64,000 bases of DNA from Paraburkholderia mimosarum LMG 23256 = NBRC 106338 (GTDB taxonomy: Bacteria; Pseudomonadota; Gammaproteobacteria; Burkholderiales; Burkholderiaceae), in contig NZ_BBJJ01000004.1 of the NCBI RefSeq assembly GCF_000739815.1, positions 62,001 through 126,000 of the forward strand. Direction: 5' to 3'. The position numbers and the translations under genes are program-made. The notes beneath the pieces were generated by a model that worked only from the letters and a program-made list of their open reading frames with translations, was not told the origin of the DNA and did not search any database. The stretch's first letter is position 1, and each line of letters starts with the position of its first letter. Below, in pieces: positions 53,091 through 62,210 of this stretch.

Positions 53091-53551
53091 TACAGTCGTT
53101 TCCACACAACACTTCGGCACGTCGTCGGCGCCCGCCCCCTCACTTGGCAACATGACCGAGCCGGATTTCGCCTGCTAATACCTAATGCTAGAGAGAATTG
53201 GGTACCTGCGGCAAGGGCATATGACTTCGGAGGGCACGATCATATGATGGCGAAGGTCAAACGAGACGCGCGCGCAACAGGAACTCCGACTGCACGGCCA
53301 TGTGAGCATTTCCGGTTGACAGAGCAGACGGGCGCCCCGCACACTCGACCCATGCACACCGCCTCCCGCCTCTTCGTCATCGCAAACACGATGAATCATC
53401 CGTGGAAAACCCGAACGGGTCATCCATGGGGAGGGTGTGCGTACTAGCAGTCTGTCGTCACGCAAATCACAAGCCCCGCCGGCATCGACGGGGCTTTTTG
53501 TTTTTCAGGGTGGCAGCGCTCCGTTTGTCGGCTCCAAAACTGGAGAAAACG
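53091..53551 (+). other. Intergenic region with orphan terminator (possible small RNA)
   Basis: No protein gene is supported in this 461-base stretch. A strong + strand terminator lies at 53471-53504 with no gene before it. TTGACA at 53316 could be a -35 element. A hairpin ACCCGAACGGGT lies near 53409. Together these suggest a small RNA of roughly 130-160 bases, but no promoter is certain. Confidence 0.4.
53471..53504 (+). terminator. Orphan Rho-independent terminator
   Basis: AAGCCCCG at 53471-53478 pairs with CGGGGCTT at 53489-53496 around a 10-base loop; TTTGTTTTT follows. No coding gene ends upstream, so it probably closes a short non-coding transcript or an attenuator before the DUF2917 gene. 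Confidence 0.85.
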
Positions 53552-53965
53552 ATGGATAGCGCTTTTCCGCCCGCTTTTCAGTCCGATCCGCAGGCCGCCG
53601 CACAGCCCGTTGCAGACGCAATCGACTTCTTCGACGACCCGTTGCCCGCGCAATCGATTCACTTCGCCGTGCCGCCACAGCTTACGCTCACCTGGCGCGT
53701 GACCGCATCGGCCACGCTGCGCATTCACGTGGCCCCGGTGTGGGTGACGCGCGCCCGCTCGCCTTACGATTACTGGCTCAAACCGGGCGAGACGCTCAGG
53801 CTCGAGCGCGGCGAGCGCATCTGGCTCAGCACGGAGGCCGCCTTGCCCGCGCGCGTGACGCTCACGAGTGCGTGGCGGCCACCGTTCGCCGGCGTGCGAC
53901 GCGGCACGGAGCGCCTCGCGGCGTGGCTTGCGCTGCTCACGCTACGGCGCCCGCGCAAGGCGTGA
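53552..53965 (+). CDS. DUF2917-domain protein
   Basis: The predicted protein has 137 residues. After an acidic, variable 45 residues it has LTWRVTASATLRIHVAPVWV and the PYDYWLKPGETLRLERGERI beta-rich motif, characteristic of DUF2917. The function is unknown; the fold is expected to be an all-beta barrel. The ATG at 53552 is chosen because the frame before it crosses the orphan terminator. It is common in Burkholderiaceae. It converges on the porin gene, whose terminator lies between them. Confidence 0.82.
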   Translation: MDSAFPPAFQSDPQAAAQPVADAIDFFDDPLPAQSIHFAVPPQLTLTWRVTASATLRIHVAPVWVTRARSPYDYWLKPGETLRLERGERIWLSTEAALPARVTLTSAWRPPFAGVRRGTERLAAWLALLTLRRPRKA

Positions 53966-53999
53966 GTGACGGCGACGCACCGTAAGCGACAAGGCACGT

Positions 54000-54039
54000 G
54001 AAAACGCCGGATGTGCCGTCCGACTGGCGCATCCGGCGT
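54000..54039 (-). terminator. Rho-independent terminator after the porin gene
   Basis: ACGCCGGATG at 54004-54013 pairs with CATCCGGCGT at 54030-54039; on the minus strand TTTTCAC follows the stem. It lies 20 bases after the porin stop codon. Confidence 0.82.
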
Positions 54040-54058
54040 CGCAAGCTCAGTTGCTGGA

Positions 54059-55222
54059 TCAGAACTTGTGCCGCAGCCCGAAGTTCACAATCGTCTGATT
54101 GGACGTGCCCGAGTAGCCATAGGAGCCGATCGAGGCCTCGGCCGGCATCGAGCCGCCCAGGCCATCGCCGGTATCGCCGCTCGCGTGCTGCCACGCGGCC
54201 GTCATGTAGAGATCGGTGCGCTTGGAAAGGCTGTAGTCGGCACCGAGCGAGACCTGGTGATAACTCGCCGTCGTGTCGCCATTGGCGTGCGTATAGCTGT
54301 AGCCGATTCCCAGCAGCAGCGCGGGGCTCAGCTGGTAGTTCATGAACCCCTGGCCGGTGTTGTACTTCTGGGTGTCGTGGAACACCGAACTGCCGTCCGG
54401 CGCGTAGCGCGCATTGCTGTAACCGAGACCGAAGGTGAACTGGCCGAACTGGTATTGCGCCGCCGCGCGTGCGATGGCGAGCGAGTGGGCCGTGGTGTAG
54501 CCCGCGTTGATCGGGCCGTCGAAGGTGCCGTCCGAGGTGCTCGTCCAGCCGCCGGTCCGGATGCCGTTCGTGGCCTGGCTGTTCGCCGCATAGAAGTAGC
54601 CGCCTGCCAGCGCGAGCGGACCGTTCGTGTAGTTGACCGCCGCCGAGTACGACTGCTCCGCGCCCGTCGAACCCGCGATGCCGCCAAACGAATACATGGC
54701 GGCGACCTGCAGGCCGCTCCACACGGGCGTCGTGTACTTGACGGCGTTGTTCACACGAAAGCTGTTGTCGTAGTTGTCGACGTCGCCGGCCGTGGCGAAC
54801 ACGGAGCCAAAGTAGTTGTCCGCCGTAATGCCTTGAACGAGGTCGATGAGCGGGTCATACTGCCGGCCCAGCGTGAGTGTGCCGTACTGTGCCGCCGTGA
54901 GGCCCACGTACGCCTGACGCCCGAACAGCCTGCCGCCCTGCCCGAGCGCGCCCGTAGACGGATTGAAGCCGCTTTCCAGCTGGAAGATCGCCTTGAGGCC
55001 GCCGCCGAGGTCTTCGGCGCCTTTCAAACCCCAGCGGGAGCCGGAGAGATTTCCATAGCTGCTGTTGCCGAGCGCCCACAGATTCTTGCTGCCCTCGGCG
55101 TGATTCACGTAGGTGATGGATGTGTCGATGGTGCCGTACAGCGTGACGCTGGTCTGTGCCTGAGCCACGCCAGCAACCCCGAGCGTGGCCAGCGAAAGGG
55201 AAGCCAAGGCGAGTCTTTTCAC
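54059..55222 (-). CDS. Outer-membrane porin (Gram-negative general porin)
   Basis: A 387-residue protein with a signal peptide (MKRLALASLSLATLGVAGVAQA) and the Burkholderia porin start QTSVTLYGTIDTSITYVNH. It has alternating amphipathic strands, the RWGLKGAEDLGGGLKAIFQL motif, and a C-terminal phenylalanine (ends VNFGLRHKF) required by the BAM machinery. It forms a 16-stranded trimeric channel for small solutes. GGAGAATG upstream of the ATG is a good ribosome-binding site. It is monocistronic with its own terminator. Several porin paralogues are typical of the genus; specificity cannot be told. Confidence 0.93.
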   Translation of the reverse strand: MKRLALASLSLATLGVAGVAQAQTSVTLYGTIDTSITYVNHAEGSKNLWALGNSSYGNLSGSRWGLKGAEDLGGGLKAIFQLESGFNPSTGALGQGGRLFGRQAYVGLTAAQYGTLTLGRQYDPLIDLVQGITADNYFGSVFATAGDVDNYDNSFRVNNAVKYTTPVWSGLQVAAMYSFGGIAGSTGAEQSYSAAVNYTNGPLALAGGYFYAANSQATNGIRTGGWTSTSDGTFDGPINAGYTTAHSLAIARAAAQYQFGQFTFGLGYSNARYAPDGSSVFHDTQKYNTGQGFMNYQLSPALLLGIGYSYTHANGDTTASYHQVSLGADYSLSKRTDLYMTAAWQHASGDTGDGLGGSMPAEASIGSYGYSGTSNQTIVNFGLRHKF

Positions 55223-55669
55223 GTCATTCTCCTGGCGCAGTAGAACAACTGTCGACCAAAGCAGACTAACTCGGTCATCGAGGGTTGTAAAAGGATTCTA
55301 TGAGCTGTCTCGATTTGGTAACAACGACGTTGCGAACCAGTTCGTGCGACTGCCGAATCGCCCTGAGGGAAACAATCGGCAACAATCGAGCGGGCCATGA
55401 TTGGCAGAACGCCGTCACGCAGGGCTTCAATCTCATCCGCACCCAGATCGGTTTATTGCATCGGGGCGTCAACCGGCGGGCAGACCTATGCGTTTGCTGA
55501 GCTTAACTAGTCCTTTCCGAATGTTTACGATTTGACTCGATTTTCCGGTTCACGGCGGGATGCGCCAGAGCCGGCCTACCAGAAACGCAACGAATAAACG
55601 CGATGTCACCGCCGGGGAAGCTGTAGCAAGTCGATACGGCGACAACGCAGAGAGTCACCAGGCCGATCC
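55223..55669. other. Divergent intergenic region between porin and mprF
   Basis: This 447-base gap holds the porin promoter and the mprF promoter. No gene is credible. A somewhat AT-rich stretch at 55490-55545 may hold regulatory sequence, but no strong palindrome was found. Confidence 0.4.
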
Positions 55670-58258
55670 ATGTCCCAATCGCATTCTTCGCGCGCGGCGC
55701 GCGCCCTCGAGGCCCTGCGCCTGCAGCGCTTCGTGGCGCCGGCGTTCGCGCTCGGCATCTGCGCGCTGCTGCTGATCGTCTTCGAGCATCTCTCGCGCAC
55801 GGTCGACTACCACTCGGTGATCCGCCAGCTCTGGACGCTCACGCCCGCGCAATGGGTCGGCGCACTCGCTGCCACGGCCGTGAGCTTCGTCGCGCTGGTC
55901 GGACGCGACGCAGTGAGCCTGCGCTACCTCGGCGCGCGCGTTTCGCGCGGCGCGCTCTGGACGGGCGCGATCGCCGGATCGGCGCTTGGCAACGTCACGG
56001 GCTTCGGCGCGCTCACGGGCGGCGCCGTGCGCTGCCGCGTCTACGGCGGCGCGGGCGTCACCGCCGCTCAGGTAGGCCGTATGACGGTATTCACGAGCGT
56101 CACGCTCGCCCTCGCGCTCGTCTTCATGACCGCCCTCGGCATGGTCGGCGGGGCCGGCACGCTCTCCGGCCTGTTGCCGCTCTCGCCAGACGAACTGCAA
56201 TTGATCGGCGGCCTGCTGCTCGGCTGCGGGGCGGTGATGGTGATTCTCTGCCCGGCCAGCGCGCGCGAAATCGAACCGTTTGGCCGCGCCTGGCTGCGTT
56301 TCGCGGTGCCCGCGCGGCGCGATCTCATCGCCCAGCTGCTGCTCGGTGCGCTCGACGTGATCGGCGCCGGGCTCGCGCTCTGGTCCGTCATGCCGCATGG
56401 ACACATCGGCTTCGCCGACTTCCTCACCGTTTATTGCGCCGCCATGCTGCTCGGCCTGATCGGCCATACGCCCGGCGGCATCGGCGTGTTCGAGGCCGCG
56501 ATGGTCTACGCGCTCGGCCCGAGCGTGCCTACGCCCCACGTGCTGGCCGCGCTGCTCGCGTACCGCGCGATCTACTTCGGCGCGCCGCTCGCGCTCGCGG
56601 CGGCCGTCCTGGCCGTGTTCGAAGGCCGCGCGCTCAAGACACCGCTCGGCGCCCGCTTCGCGAAGCGTGGCGCGGACGGCGTTTCGCAGCTCGCGCCGCT
56701 CTTTCTCGCCATCGTCACGTTCGTGACCGGCAGCATGCTCGTGATCTCGGGCGCCACGCCCGCGTTCTCCAGACGCATCGCCCTGCTGCAAACGTTCTTG
56801 CCGCTCTGGGTGCTCGAAAGCTCGCAGCTGATGGGCAGTCTCTTCGGCGTGCTGCTCCTGTTCGTCGCGCGCGGCCTGCTGCGGCGTCTGGACGCCGCGT
56901 GGTGGCTCGCGCTCGTGATCGCCGTGGCCAACCTCGCGCTCTCGCTCGCCAAGGGCCTCGCCTTCGTCGAAGCGGGCGTGCTGTGCGTGCTGATCGTCTT
57001 GCTTCTCGCCACGCGCAAGCGCTTCAACCGCCACTCGTCGCTGTTCGCCGAGCGCTTCACGCCGGCCTGGCTCGCCTCGGTGGGCTGCGTGATCGCGCTC
57101 GCCGTCTGGGTGCTGCTGTTCGCGTTCCGCGACGTGCAGTACTCGCAGCATCTCTGGTGGCAGTTCGCCTTTCACAGCCGCGCTCCGCGCGCGCTGCGCG
57201 CGACGCTAGGCGCAGGCGGATTCGCCGCCGCGCTCGCGCTCTGGCAACTGCTGCGCCCCGCGGCGGGCCGCTTCGTGACGCCTCCCGACGAAGACCTCGA
57301 AGCCGCCGCTCGCATCGTGCGTGCGCAGGAGCGCAGCGACGCGGGCCTCGCGCTGATGGGCGACAAGAGCTTCCTCTTCTCGGCCACGCGCCAGGCCTTC
57401 CTCATGTACGCCAAGCGCGGCCGCACGTGGGCCGCGCTGCACGACCCGGTCGGCCCGCGCGAAGAGTGGCCGGCGCTGATCCGCGAATTCGTCACGCTCG
57501 CGCACGCGCACGGCGGGCGCGCGGCGTTCTACCAGGTGCGCGCCGACGCGCTGCCGCTCTATCTCGACGCTGGCCTCACGCTGATGAAGCTCGGCGAAGA
57601 AGCGCGCGTGATGCTGCAGGAATTCGACCTCAAGGGCCCGCAGCGCGCGCATCTGCGTTACGCGCTCAAGCGCGGCGAACGTGATGGCTTCTCGATCGAG
57701 CATATCGAGCCGGCGCAGATAAGCGAGAACCTGCCGGTGCTGCGCGCGATCTCCGACGCCTGGCTCGAAGACCGCGAAGCGCGCGAAAAGAGCTTCTCGG
57801 TGGCCGCGTTCGACGACGACTATCTCGCCGCCCAGTCGGTGCTGCTCGTCCGCCAGAACGGCGAGCCGCTCGCCTTCGTCACCTTCATGACGACCGACCT
57901 CAACACCGACGCGACCGTGGGCGTCATGCGTCATCTGCCGGGCGCTTCGCCCTACGCGATGGAGTATCTGTTCACGCAACTCGCGCTGCACCTGAAGGCC
58001 GCGGGCTACCAGTCGCTTTCGCTCGGCATGGCGCCGCTCTCGGGCATGGGTCCGTCGCCGCTCGCTTCGTCGTGGCACCGGCTCGCGGGCTTCATCTGGC
58101 GCTTCGGCGGCCGTTTCTACAACTTCCGGGGGCTGCGCGGCTTCAAGAACAAGTTCGCGCCGCGCTGGGAGCCGCGCTATCTGGCCGCCTCGGGCTCGAT
58201 CAGCGTGTTCATCACCCTCGCCGATCTATCGCTGCTGGCAGGAGGCTGGCGCTCATGA
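55670..58258 (+). CDS. mprF: MprF, bifunctional lysylphosphatidylglycerol synthetase/flippase
   Basis: The 862-residue protein has an N-terminal flippase part with about 14 hydrophobic segments (residues 1-530) and a C-terminal GNAT-like (DUF2156) domain (about 545-850). Marker stretches are HTPGGIGVFEAAMVYALGPS in the flippase and MGDKSFLFSATRQAFLMYAK and PLSGMGPSPLAS in the synthetase. It moves lysine from Lys-tRNA to phosphatidylglycerol and flips the product outward, lowering the surface charge and giving resistance to cationic peptides. The 3' end overlaps acvB by four bases (ATGA). The start at 55670 is typical. The identification is secure. Confidence 0.93.
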   Translation: MSQSHSSRAARALEALRLQRFVAPAFALGICALLLIVFEHLSRTVDYHSVIRQLWTLTPAQWVGALAATAVSFVALVGRDAVSLRYLGARVSRGALWTGAIAGSALGNVTGFGALTGGAVRCRVYGGAGVTAAQVGRMTVFTSVTLALALVFMTALGMVGGAGTLSGLLPLSPDELQLIGGLLLGCGAVMVILCPASAREIEPFGRAWLRFAVPARRDLIAQLLLGALDVIGAGLALWSVMPHGHIGFADFLTVYCAAMLLGLIGHTPGGIGVFEAAMVYALGPSVPTPHVLAALLAYRAIYFGAPLALAAAVLAVFEGRALKTPLGARFAKRGADGVSQLAPLFLAIVTFVTGSMLVISGATPAFSRRIALLQTFLPLWVLESSQLMGSLFGVLLLFVARGLLRRLDAAWWLALVIAVANLALSLAKGLAFVEAGVLCVLIVLLLATRKRFNRHSSLFAERFTPAWLASVGCVIALAVWVLLFAFRDVQYSQHLWWQFAFHSRAPRALRATLGAGGFAAALALWQLLRPAAGRFVTPPDEDLEAAARIVRAQERSDAGLALMGDKSFLFSATRQAFLMYAKRGRTWAALHDPVGPREEWPALIREFVTLAHAHGGRAAFYQVRADALPLYLDAGLTLMKLGEEARVMLQEFDLKGPQRAHLRYALKRGERDGFSIEHIEPAQISENLPVLRAISDAWLEDREAREKSFSVAAFDDDYLAAQSVLLVRQNGEPLAFVTFMTTDLNTDATVGVMRHLPGASPYAMEYLFTQLALHLKAAGYQSLSLGMAPLSGMGPSPLASSWHRLAGFIWRFGGRFYNFRGLRGFKNKFAPRWEPRYLAASGSISVFITLADLSLLAGGWRS

Positions 58259-59637
58259 CATTCCGTATTCCCACGCTGCCGCGCATTGCAGGCGCGGCAG
58301 CGGGCGCAGCCTTGCTCGCATTATTCGCAGCACACGCCAATGCCGCTTCGACGCCGACCTCGACGCCCGCTTCCACCGCGACGATGCATGTCCCAGGCGG
58401 CCGTTACGGCGAAGTCGCCGTGACGAAGCCCACCGGCGCGATGCGCGGTTTCGCGGTGCTGTTCTCGGCGGACAAGCAGTGGAGCGCAGCCGACCAGGCG
58501 CGCGCCGACGCGCTCGCGCAGCATGGCGCGCTCGTCGTGGGCGTCGAGACCGAGCGCTACGCGAACAACCTCGCCGCCGTGAAAAACGAGACCTGCCACA
58601 AGCTCTACGGCGACGCGGAAGCGTTGAGCCACCAGCTCGAACGCCAGTTGGGATCGAGCGAGTACTACGCGCCGATCGCCATCGGCAGCGGGGAAGGCGC
58701 GCTCATTGCGCAGCGCATGCTTGCGCAGGCGCCCGCGAACACGATGGCGGGCGCCGTGTCGCTCGACCCGGCCGCGACGCTCGATCCGCGCTTCGCGCCG
58801 TGCCCCGCCGATCCCAAGCTCTCGCGCGGCACCGGGCTGCCCGGCTTTTTCGAGCAGGGCGTGACGACGAAAGATGCGCGCGCAACAAATGATGATGTCG
58901 CAACCGGCGTGGCGCGGTTCGCTGCAACTATCGCCGATGCCGACAAGATCGTTGCGCTCACATCGAGTCATCTGCGCGTCGTGACCGAGAGCGAAGAGGA
59001 CGTATCGGACCTGCCGCTCGTCGAATTGCCCGCGGCGCACCCCACCGACATGCTCGCGGTGGTGATCTCGGGCGACGGCGGCTGGCGCGATCTCGACAAG
59101 ACGATTGCGGAAGCGCTGCAAAGGCAAGGCGTTTCCGTGATCGGCTGGGACTCGCTGCGTTACTTCTGGAGCGAAAAGACGCCTGCGCAAACGAGCCACG
59201 ATCTCGCCCGCGTGCTGAAGACCTACGGCTCGCGCTGGCACGCGCAGCACATTGCGCTCGTGGGCTACTCGTTCGGCGCGGACGTGATGCCGTTCGCCTA
59301 CAACCGTCTGCCAGATGCGCTGCGCGCGAAGGTGTCGTACATGTCGCTGCTCGGCTTCGCACCGGACGCGGACTTCCAGATTCGCGTGACGGGCTGGCTC
59401 GGCATGCCGGCAAGCGACAAGGCGCTCCAGGTGCGCCCCGAGATTGCGAAGGTGCCGCCTTCGATCGTGCAATGCGTGTATGGCGCGGGCGAGAAAGACA
59501 CGCTGTGCCCGGCGCTCGTGAACACCGGCATCGACGTCGTGAAGACCAGCGGCGACCATCACTTCGACGGCGACTACAACGCACTGGCCGGCAAGATCAT
59601 CGCGGGGTGGAAGAGGGAAATTGCGGCGCGGGGGTAA
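58255..59637 (+). CDS. acvB: AcvB/VirJ-family protein, probable lysyl-PG hydrolase
   Basis: The predicted protein has 460 residues. A signal peptide ends ANAAS near residue 30. The VirJ domain (about residues 270-455) has MLAVVISGDGGWRDLDKTIA, then GYSFGADVMPFAYNRLP, the GxSxG serine elbow of an alpha/beta hydrolase, and ends with GDHHFDGDY, the likely catalytic histidine. In Agrobacterium AcvB hydrolyses lysyl-phosphatidylglycerol in the periplasm, which fits the four-base overlap with mprF here. The start at 58255 lies in that overlap; an open frame from 58072 is rejected. The pair forms a synthesis/removal module. Confidence 0.88.
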   Translation: MTFRIPTLPRIAGAAAGAALLALFAAHANAASTPTSTPASTATMHVPGGRYGEVAVTKPTGAMRGFAVLFSADKQWSAADQARADALAQHGALVVGVETERYANNLAAVKNETCHKLYGDAEALSHQLERQLGSSEYYAPIAIGSGEGALIAQRMLAQAPANTMAGAVSLDPAATLDPRFAPCPADPKLSRGTGLPGFFEQGVTTKDARATNDDVATGVARFAATIADADKIVALTSSHLRVVTESEEDVSDLPLVELPAAHPTDMLAVVISGDGGWRDLDKTIAEALQRQGVSVIGWDSLRYFWSEKTPAQTSHDLARVLKTYGSRWHAQHIALVGYSFGADVMPFAYNRLPDALRAKVSYMSLLGFAPDADFQIRVTGWLGMPASDKALQVRPEIAKVPPSIVQCVYGAGEKDTLCPALVNTGIDVVKTSGDHHFDGDYNALAGKIIAGWKREIAARG

Positions 59638-59691
59638 GGGAGCGGGCAGTTTATCGCCGTTCGCTTGACGGCGGACAGACTTTCGCCAACT

Positions 59692-59725
59692 ATAACGCCA
59701 TGCGACATATGACGCATGGCGTTAT
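59692..59725. promoter_or_regulatory. Operator of the HigBA locus (13-bp inverted repeat)
   Basis: ATAACGCCATGCG at 59692-59704 and CGCATGGCGTTAT at 59713-59725 are perfect inverted repeats separated by 8 bases. They overlap a TATAAC -10-like hexamer (59691-59696) and lie 9 bases before the first ATG. It is the expected autoregulatory site of a HigA-type antitoxin. Confidence 0.72.
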
Positions 59726-59733
59726 GCTTTGGC

Positions 59734-60312
59734 ATGGCGATCCAGAACTTCCGCGACAGAGAAACGGCATTGATCTGGTCCGGGGCGCAGTCACGTCGGC
59801 TCCCAGTCGATGTCCAGCAGGTGGCGCGCCGTAAACTGCGCATGCTGAATGCCGCGCAAAATCTCGCAGACTTGCGCATCCCGCCGGCCAACCGTCTCAA
59901 GGCACTGAACGGTGATCGCACCGGCCAGCACAGTATCCGCATCAACGACCAATCGCGGGTATGTTTCCGGTGGCACGGCGGCCACGCCCACGACGTGCAA
60001 TCGTCGACTACCACTGAGGTGCGGATTCTGAAAAGACTCCGAAACGTCCATCCCGGCGAAGTCTTGCAGGAAGAATTCCTCACGCCGATGGAGATGAGCC
60101 AGAACGCGCTCGCTCGCGCCATGAAGGTGCCGCCGCGGCGCATCAACGAGATTGTCCATGGCGCACGCAGCGTAACCGCCGACACGGCGCTGCGTCTGTC
60201 GATTGTATTCGGGACTACGCCGCAATTCTGGATGACCCTTCAGAGCGACTACGATCTGGAGGAAGCCGCTCGAAACGCCGATCTATCGGATCTACGGCCC
60301 TTGGCCGCGTAG
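59734..60312 (+). CDS. higBA: HigB-HigA toxin-antitoxin locus fused in one reading frame
   Basis: The 192-residue frame starts with a RelE/HigB toxin (MAIQNFRDRETALIWSGAQS ... INDQSRVCFRWHGGHAHDV) and continues into an HTH antitoxin of the HigA type (NVHPGEVLQEEFLTPMEMSQ ... VPPRRINEIVHGARSVTADT). In HigB the usual end is ...EIVDYH-stop. Here the DNA at 59998-60020 encodes IVDYH-stop in the +1 frame, so one missing base (in the CAA/TCG at about 60000) has joined the two proteins. Normally the toxin stop would overlap the antitoxin start GTG near 60018. The fusion may be a sequencing error, a pseudogene or a genuine fused protein. The operator lies upstream. Confidence 0.82.
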   Translation: MAIQNFRDRETALIWSGAQSRRLPVDVQQVARRKLRMLNAAQNLADLRIPPANRLKALNGDRTGQHSIRINDQSRVCFRWHGGHAHDVQSSTTTEVRILKRLRNVHPGEVLQEEFLTPMEMSQNALARAMKVPPRRINEIVHGARSVTADTALRLSIVFGTTPQFWMTLQSDYDLEEAARNADLSDLRPLAA

Positions 60313-60384
60313 GCCGCGGGCGCGAACTCGCTCTGTCCCGCACGAGCGGGCTGCCGTACGGGAAGTCGGCGGCATGAAGCCCCC

Positions 60385-60411
60385 CAAAAAAACGCCGGCG
60401 CAAGCCGGCGT
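60385..60411 (-). terminator. Rho-independent terminator after ahpF
   Basis: ACGCCGGC at 60392-60399 pairs with GCCGGCGT at 60404-60411 around a 4-base loop. On the minus strand a run of seven T residues follows. It lies 27 bases past the ahpF stop codon. Confidence 0.9.
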
Positions 60412-60437
60412 AAAGAGAGACTACTGCAAACCTTCGC

Positions 60438-62039
60438 TTACGCGACCACAGGCGTAGCCTTCGCATCCTCTTCCTGCTCCGCCGACGAGCGGATCAGGTA
60501 TTCGAATGCGCCAAGCGATGCCTTCGCGCCCTCGCCCACGGCGATCACGATCTGCTTGAACGGCACGGTCGTCACGTCGCCCGCGGCGAACACGCCCGGC
60601 ACCGACGTCTGTCCCTTCGCGTCCACTTCGATCTCGCCGTGCTTCGAGAGCGCCACCGTGCCCTTGAGGAATTCCGTGTTCGGCACGAGACCGATCTGCA
60701 CGAACACGCCTTCGAGTTCGACGTGACGCTTCTCGCCCGTCGTGCGCTCGAGATACGCAAGGCCGGTGACCTTCTGGCTGTCGCCGGAAATCTCCGTGGT
60801 TTGCGCGTTCACGTGCACCGTGACGTTCGGCAGGCTGCGCAGCTTGCGTTGCAGCACTTCGTCCGCACGCAGTTGCGCGCCGAATTCGAGCAGCGTGACA
60901 TGGCTCACGATGCCGGCCAGGTCGATCGCCGCTTCCACGCCCGAGTTGCCGCCGCCGATCACCGCCACGCGCTTGCCCTTGAAGAGCGGCCCGTCGCAAT
61001 GCGGGCAGTAAGCCACGCCCTTGTTCTTGTACTCCTGCTCGCCCGGCACGCCCACGTTGCGCCAGCGCGCGCCGGTTGCAAGCACCACGCTCTTCGCGCG
61101 CAGCGTCGCGCCGCTTTGCGTGCGCACTTCGAAGCCGTTGCCCGCGGGCACGAGCGCTTCGGCGCGCTGCAGGTTCATGATGTCGACGTCATAGGCGCGC
61201 ACGTGCTGCTCCAGCGCCATCGCGAACTTCGGCCCTTCCGTTTCCGTGACCGAGACGAAATTCTCGATCGCCATCGTGTCGAGCACCTGCCCGCCAAAAC
61301 GCTCGGCCAGCACGCCGGTGCGAATACCCTTGCGCGCCGCGTAGATCGCAGCCGCCGCGCCTGCGGGGCCGCCGCCGACGATGAGCATGTCGAATACGTC
61401 CTTCTGGTTCAGTTTTTCGGCGGCACGCGCCGATGCGCCGGTGTCGAGCTTCGCGAGAATCTCCTCGACGCCCATGCGGCCCTGGCCGAACACTTCGCCG
61501 TTCAGGTAAATGGTCGGCACGGCCATGATCTGGCGCTTCTCGACTTCGTCCTGATAGAGCGCGCCATCGATCGTGACGATCCGCACGTTCGGGTTGAGCG
61601 TGGCCATCGCGTTGATCGACTGCACGACTTCCGGGCAGTTCTGGCACGACAGCGACATGTAGACTTCGAACGAGAACACGCCGTCGAGCGCCTTCACCTG
61701 TTCAATGGTTTCGTTTTCGAGCTTGACCGGGTGGCCGCCCACCTGGAGCAGCGCGAGCACGAGCGACGTGAATTCGTGGCCCATCGGAATGCCCGCGAAC
61801 GTCACCTTCACGTCGGAGTTCGCGCGCTTGATGTCGAACGAAGGGGTACGCGCGTCGCCGGCTGCGGCGCCACGGCGTTCTTCGTAGCCGATGCGATTCG
61901 AAAGCGATGCGATGTCCTGCAGCAGTTGCTGCAGTTCCTGCGACTTCTCGCCGTCGTCCAGGTACGCAACGATCTCGATCGACTGCGTGACTTTTTCGAG
62001 GTAGCTTTTGAGTTGATCTTTGATATTGGCGTCGAGCAT
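60438..62039 (-). CDS. ahpF: Alkyl hydroperoxide reductase subunit F (NADH:AhpC disulfide reductase)
   Basis: A 533-residue flavoprotein. The N-terminal double thioredoxin-like domain has the CQNC centre (C132, C135), and the flavoprotein part has FAD-binding [11 protein letters not shown] and the redox CPHC pair (C345, C348). It passes electrons from NADH through FAD and the two disulfide centres to AhpC, for peroxide removal. It lies 171 bases downstream of ahpC on the same strand, with a stem-loop between; strong transcription from the ahpC promoter with partial read-through is likely. All key cysteines are present. A perfect terminator follows. Confidence 0.95.
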   Translation of the reverse strand: MLDANIKDQLKSYLEKVTQSIEIVAYLDDGEKSQELQQLLQDIASLSNRIGYEERRGAAAGDARTPSFDIKRANSDVKVTFAGIPMGHEFTSLVLALLQVGGHPVKLENETIEQVKALDGVFSFEVYMSLSCQNCPEVVQSINAMATLNPNVRIVTIDGALYQDEVEKRQIMAVPTIYLNGEVFGQGRMGVEEILAKLDTGASARAAEKLNQKDVFDMLIVGGGPAGAAAAIYAARKGIRTGVLAERFGGQVLDTMAIENFVSVTETEGPKFAMALEQHVRAYDVDIMNLQRAEALVPAGNGFEVRTQSGATLRAKSVVLATGARWRNVGVPGEQEYKNKGVAYCPHCDGPLFKGKRVAVIGGGNSGVEAAIDLAGIVSHVTLLEFGAQLRADEVLQRKLRSLPNVTVHVNAQTTEISGDSQKVTGLAYLERTTGEKRHVELEGVFVQIGLVPNTEFLKGTVALSKHGEIEVDAKGQTSVPGVFAAGDVTTVPFKQIVIAVGEGAKASLGAFEYLIRSSAEQEEDAKATPVVA

Positions 62040-62176
62040 GGCGTTATTTCCGGCTGGAGAAGAAGCGGGGGAATGCCTTGAGGCTTGGGATGCGTCCGGG
62101 CCGCAAGCCGCGAGGGCGCGGCCCGGATTTACAGCTTCGATTTACAGCTTTGAAGTCCTGCTGGATATCTGAAGCG

Positions 62177-62201
62177 TCATGCGATCAGGGCGATCGCATG
62201 A
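62177..62201 (-). other. mRNA stem-loop between ahpC and ahpF
   Basis: TCATGCGATC at 62177-62186 and GATCGCATGA at 62192-62201 form a perfect 10-bp stem with a 5-base loop and no T tract. It begins 10 bases after the ahpC stop codon, so it probably stabilises the ahpC message and sets ahpC above ahpF expression. Confidence 0.55.
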
Positions 62202-62210
62202 AAGCGACGC

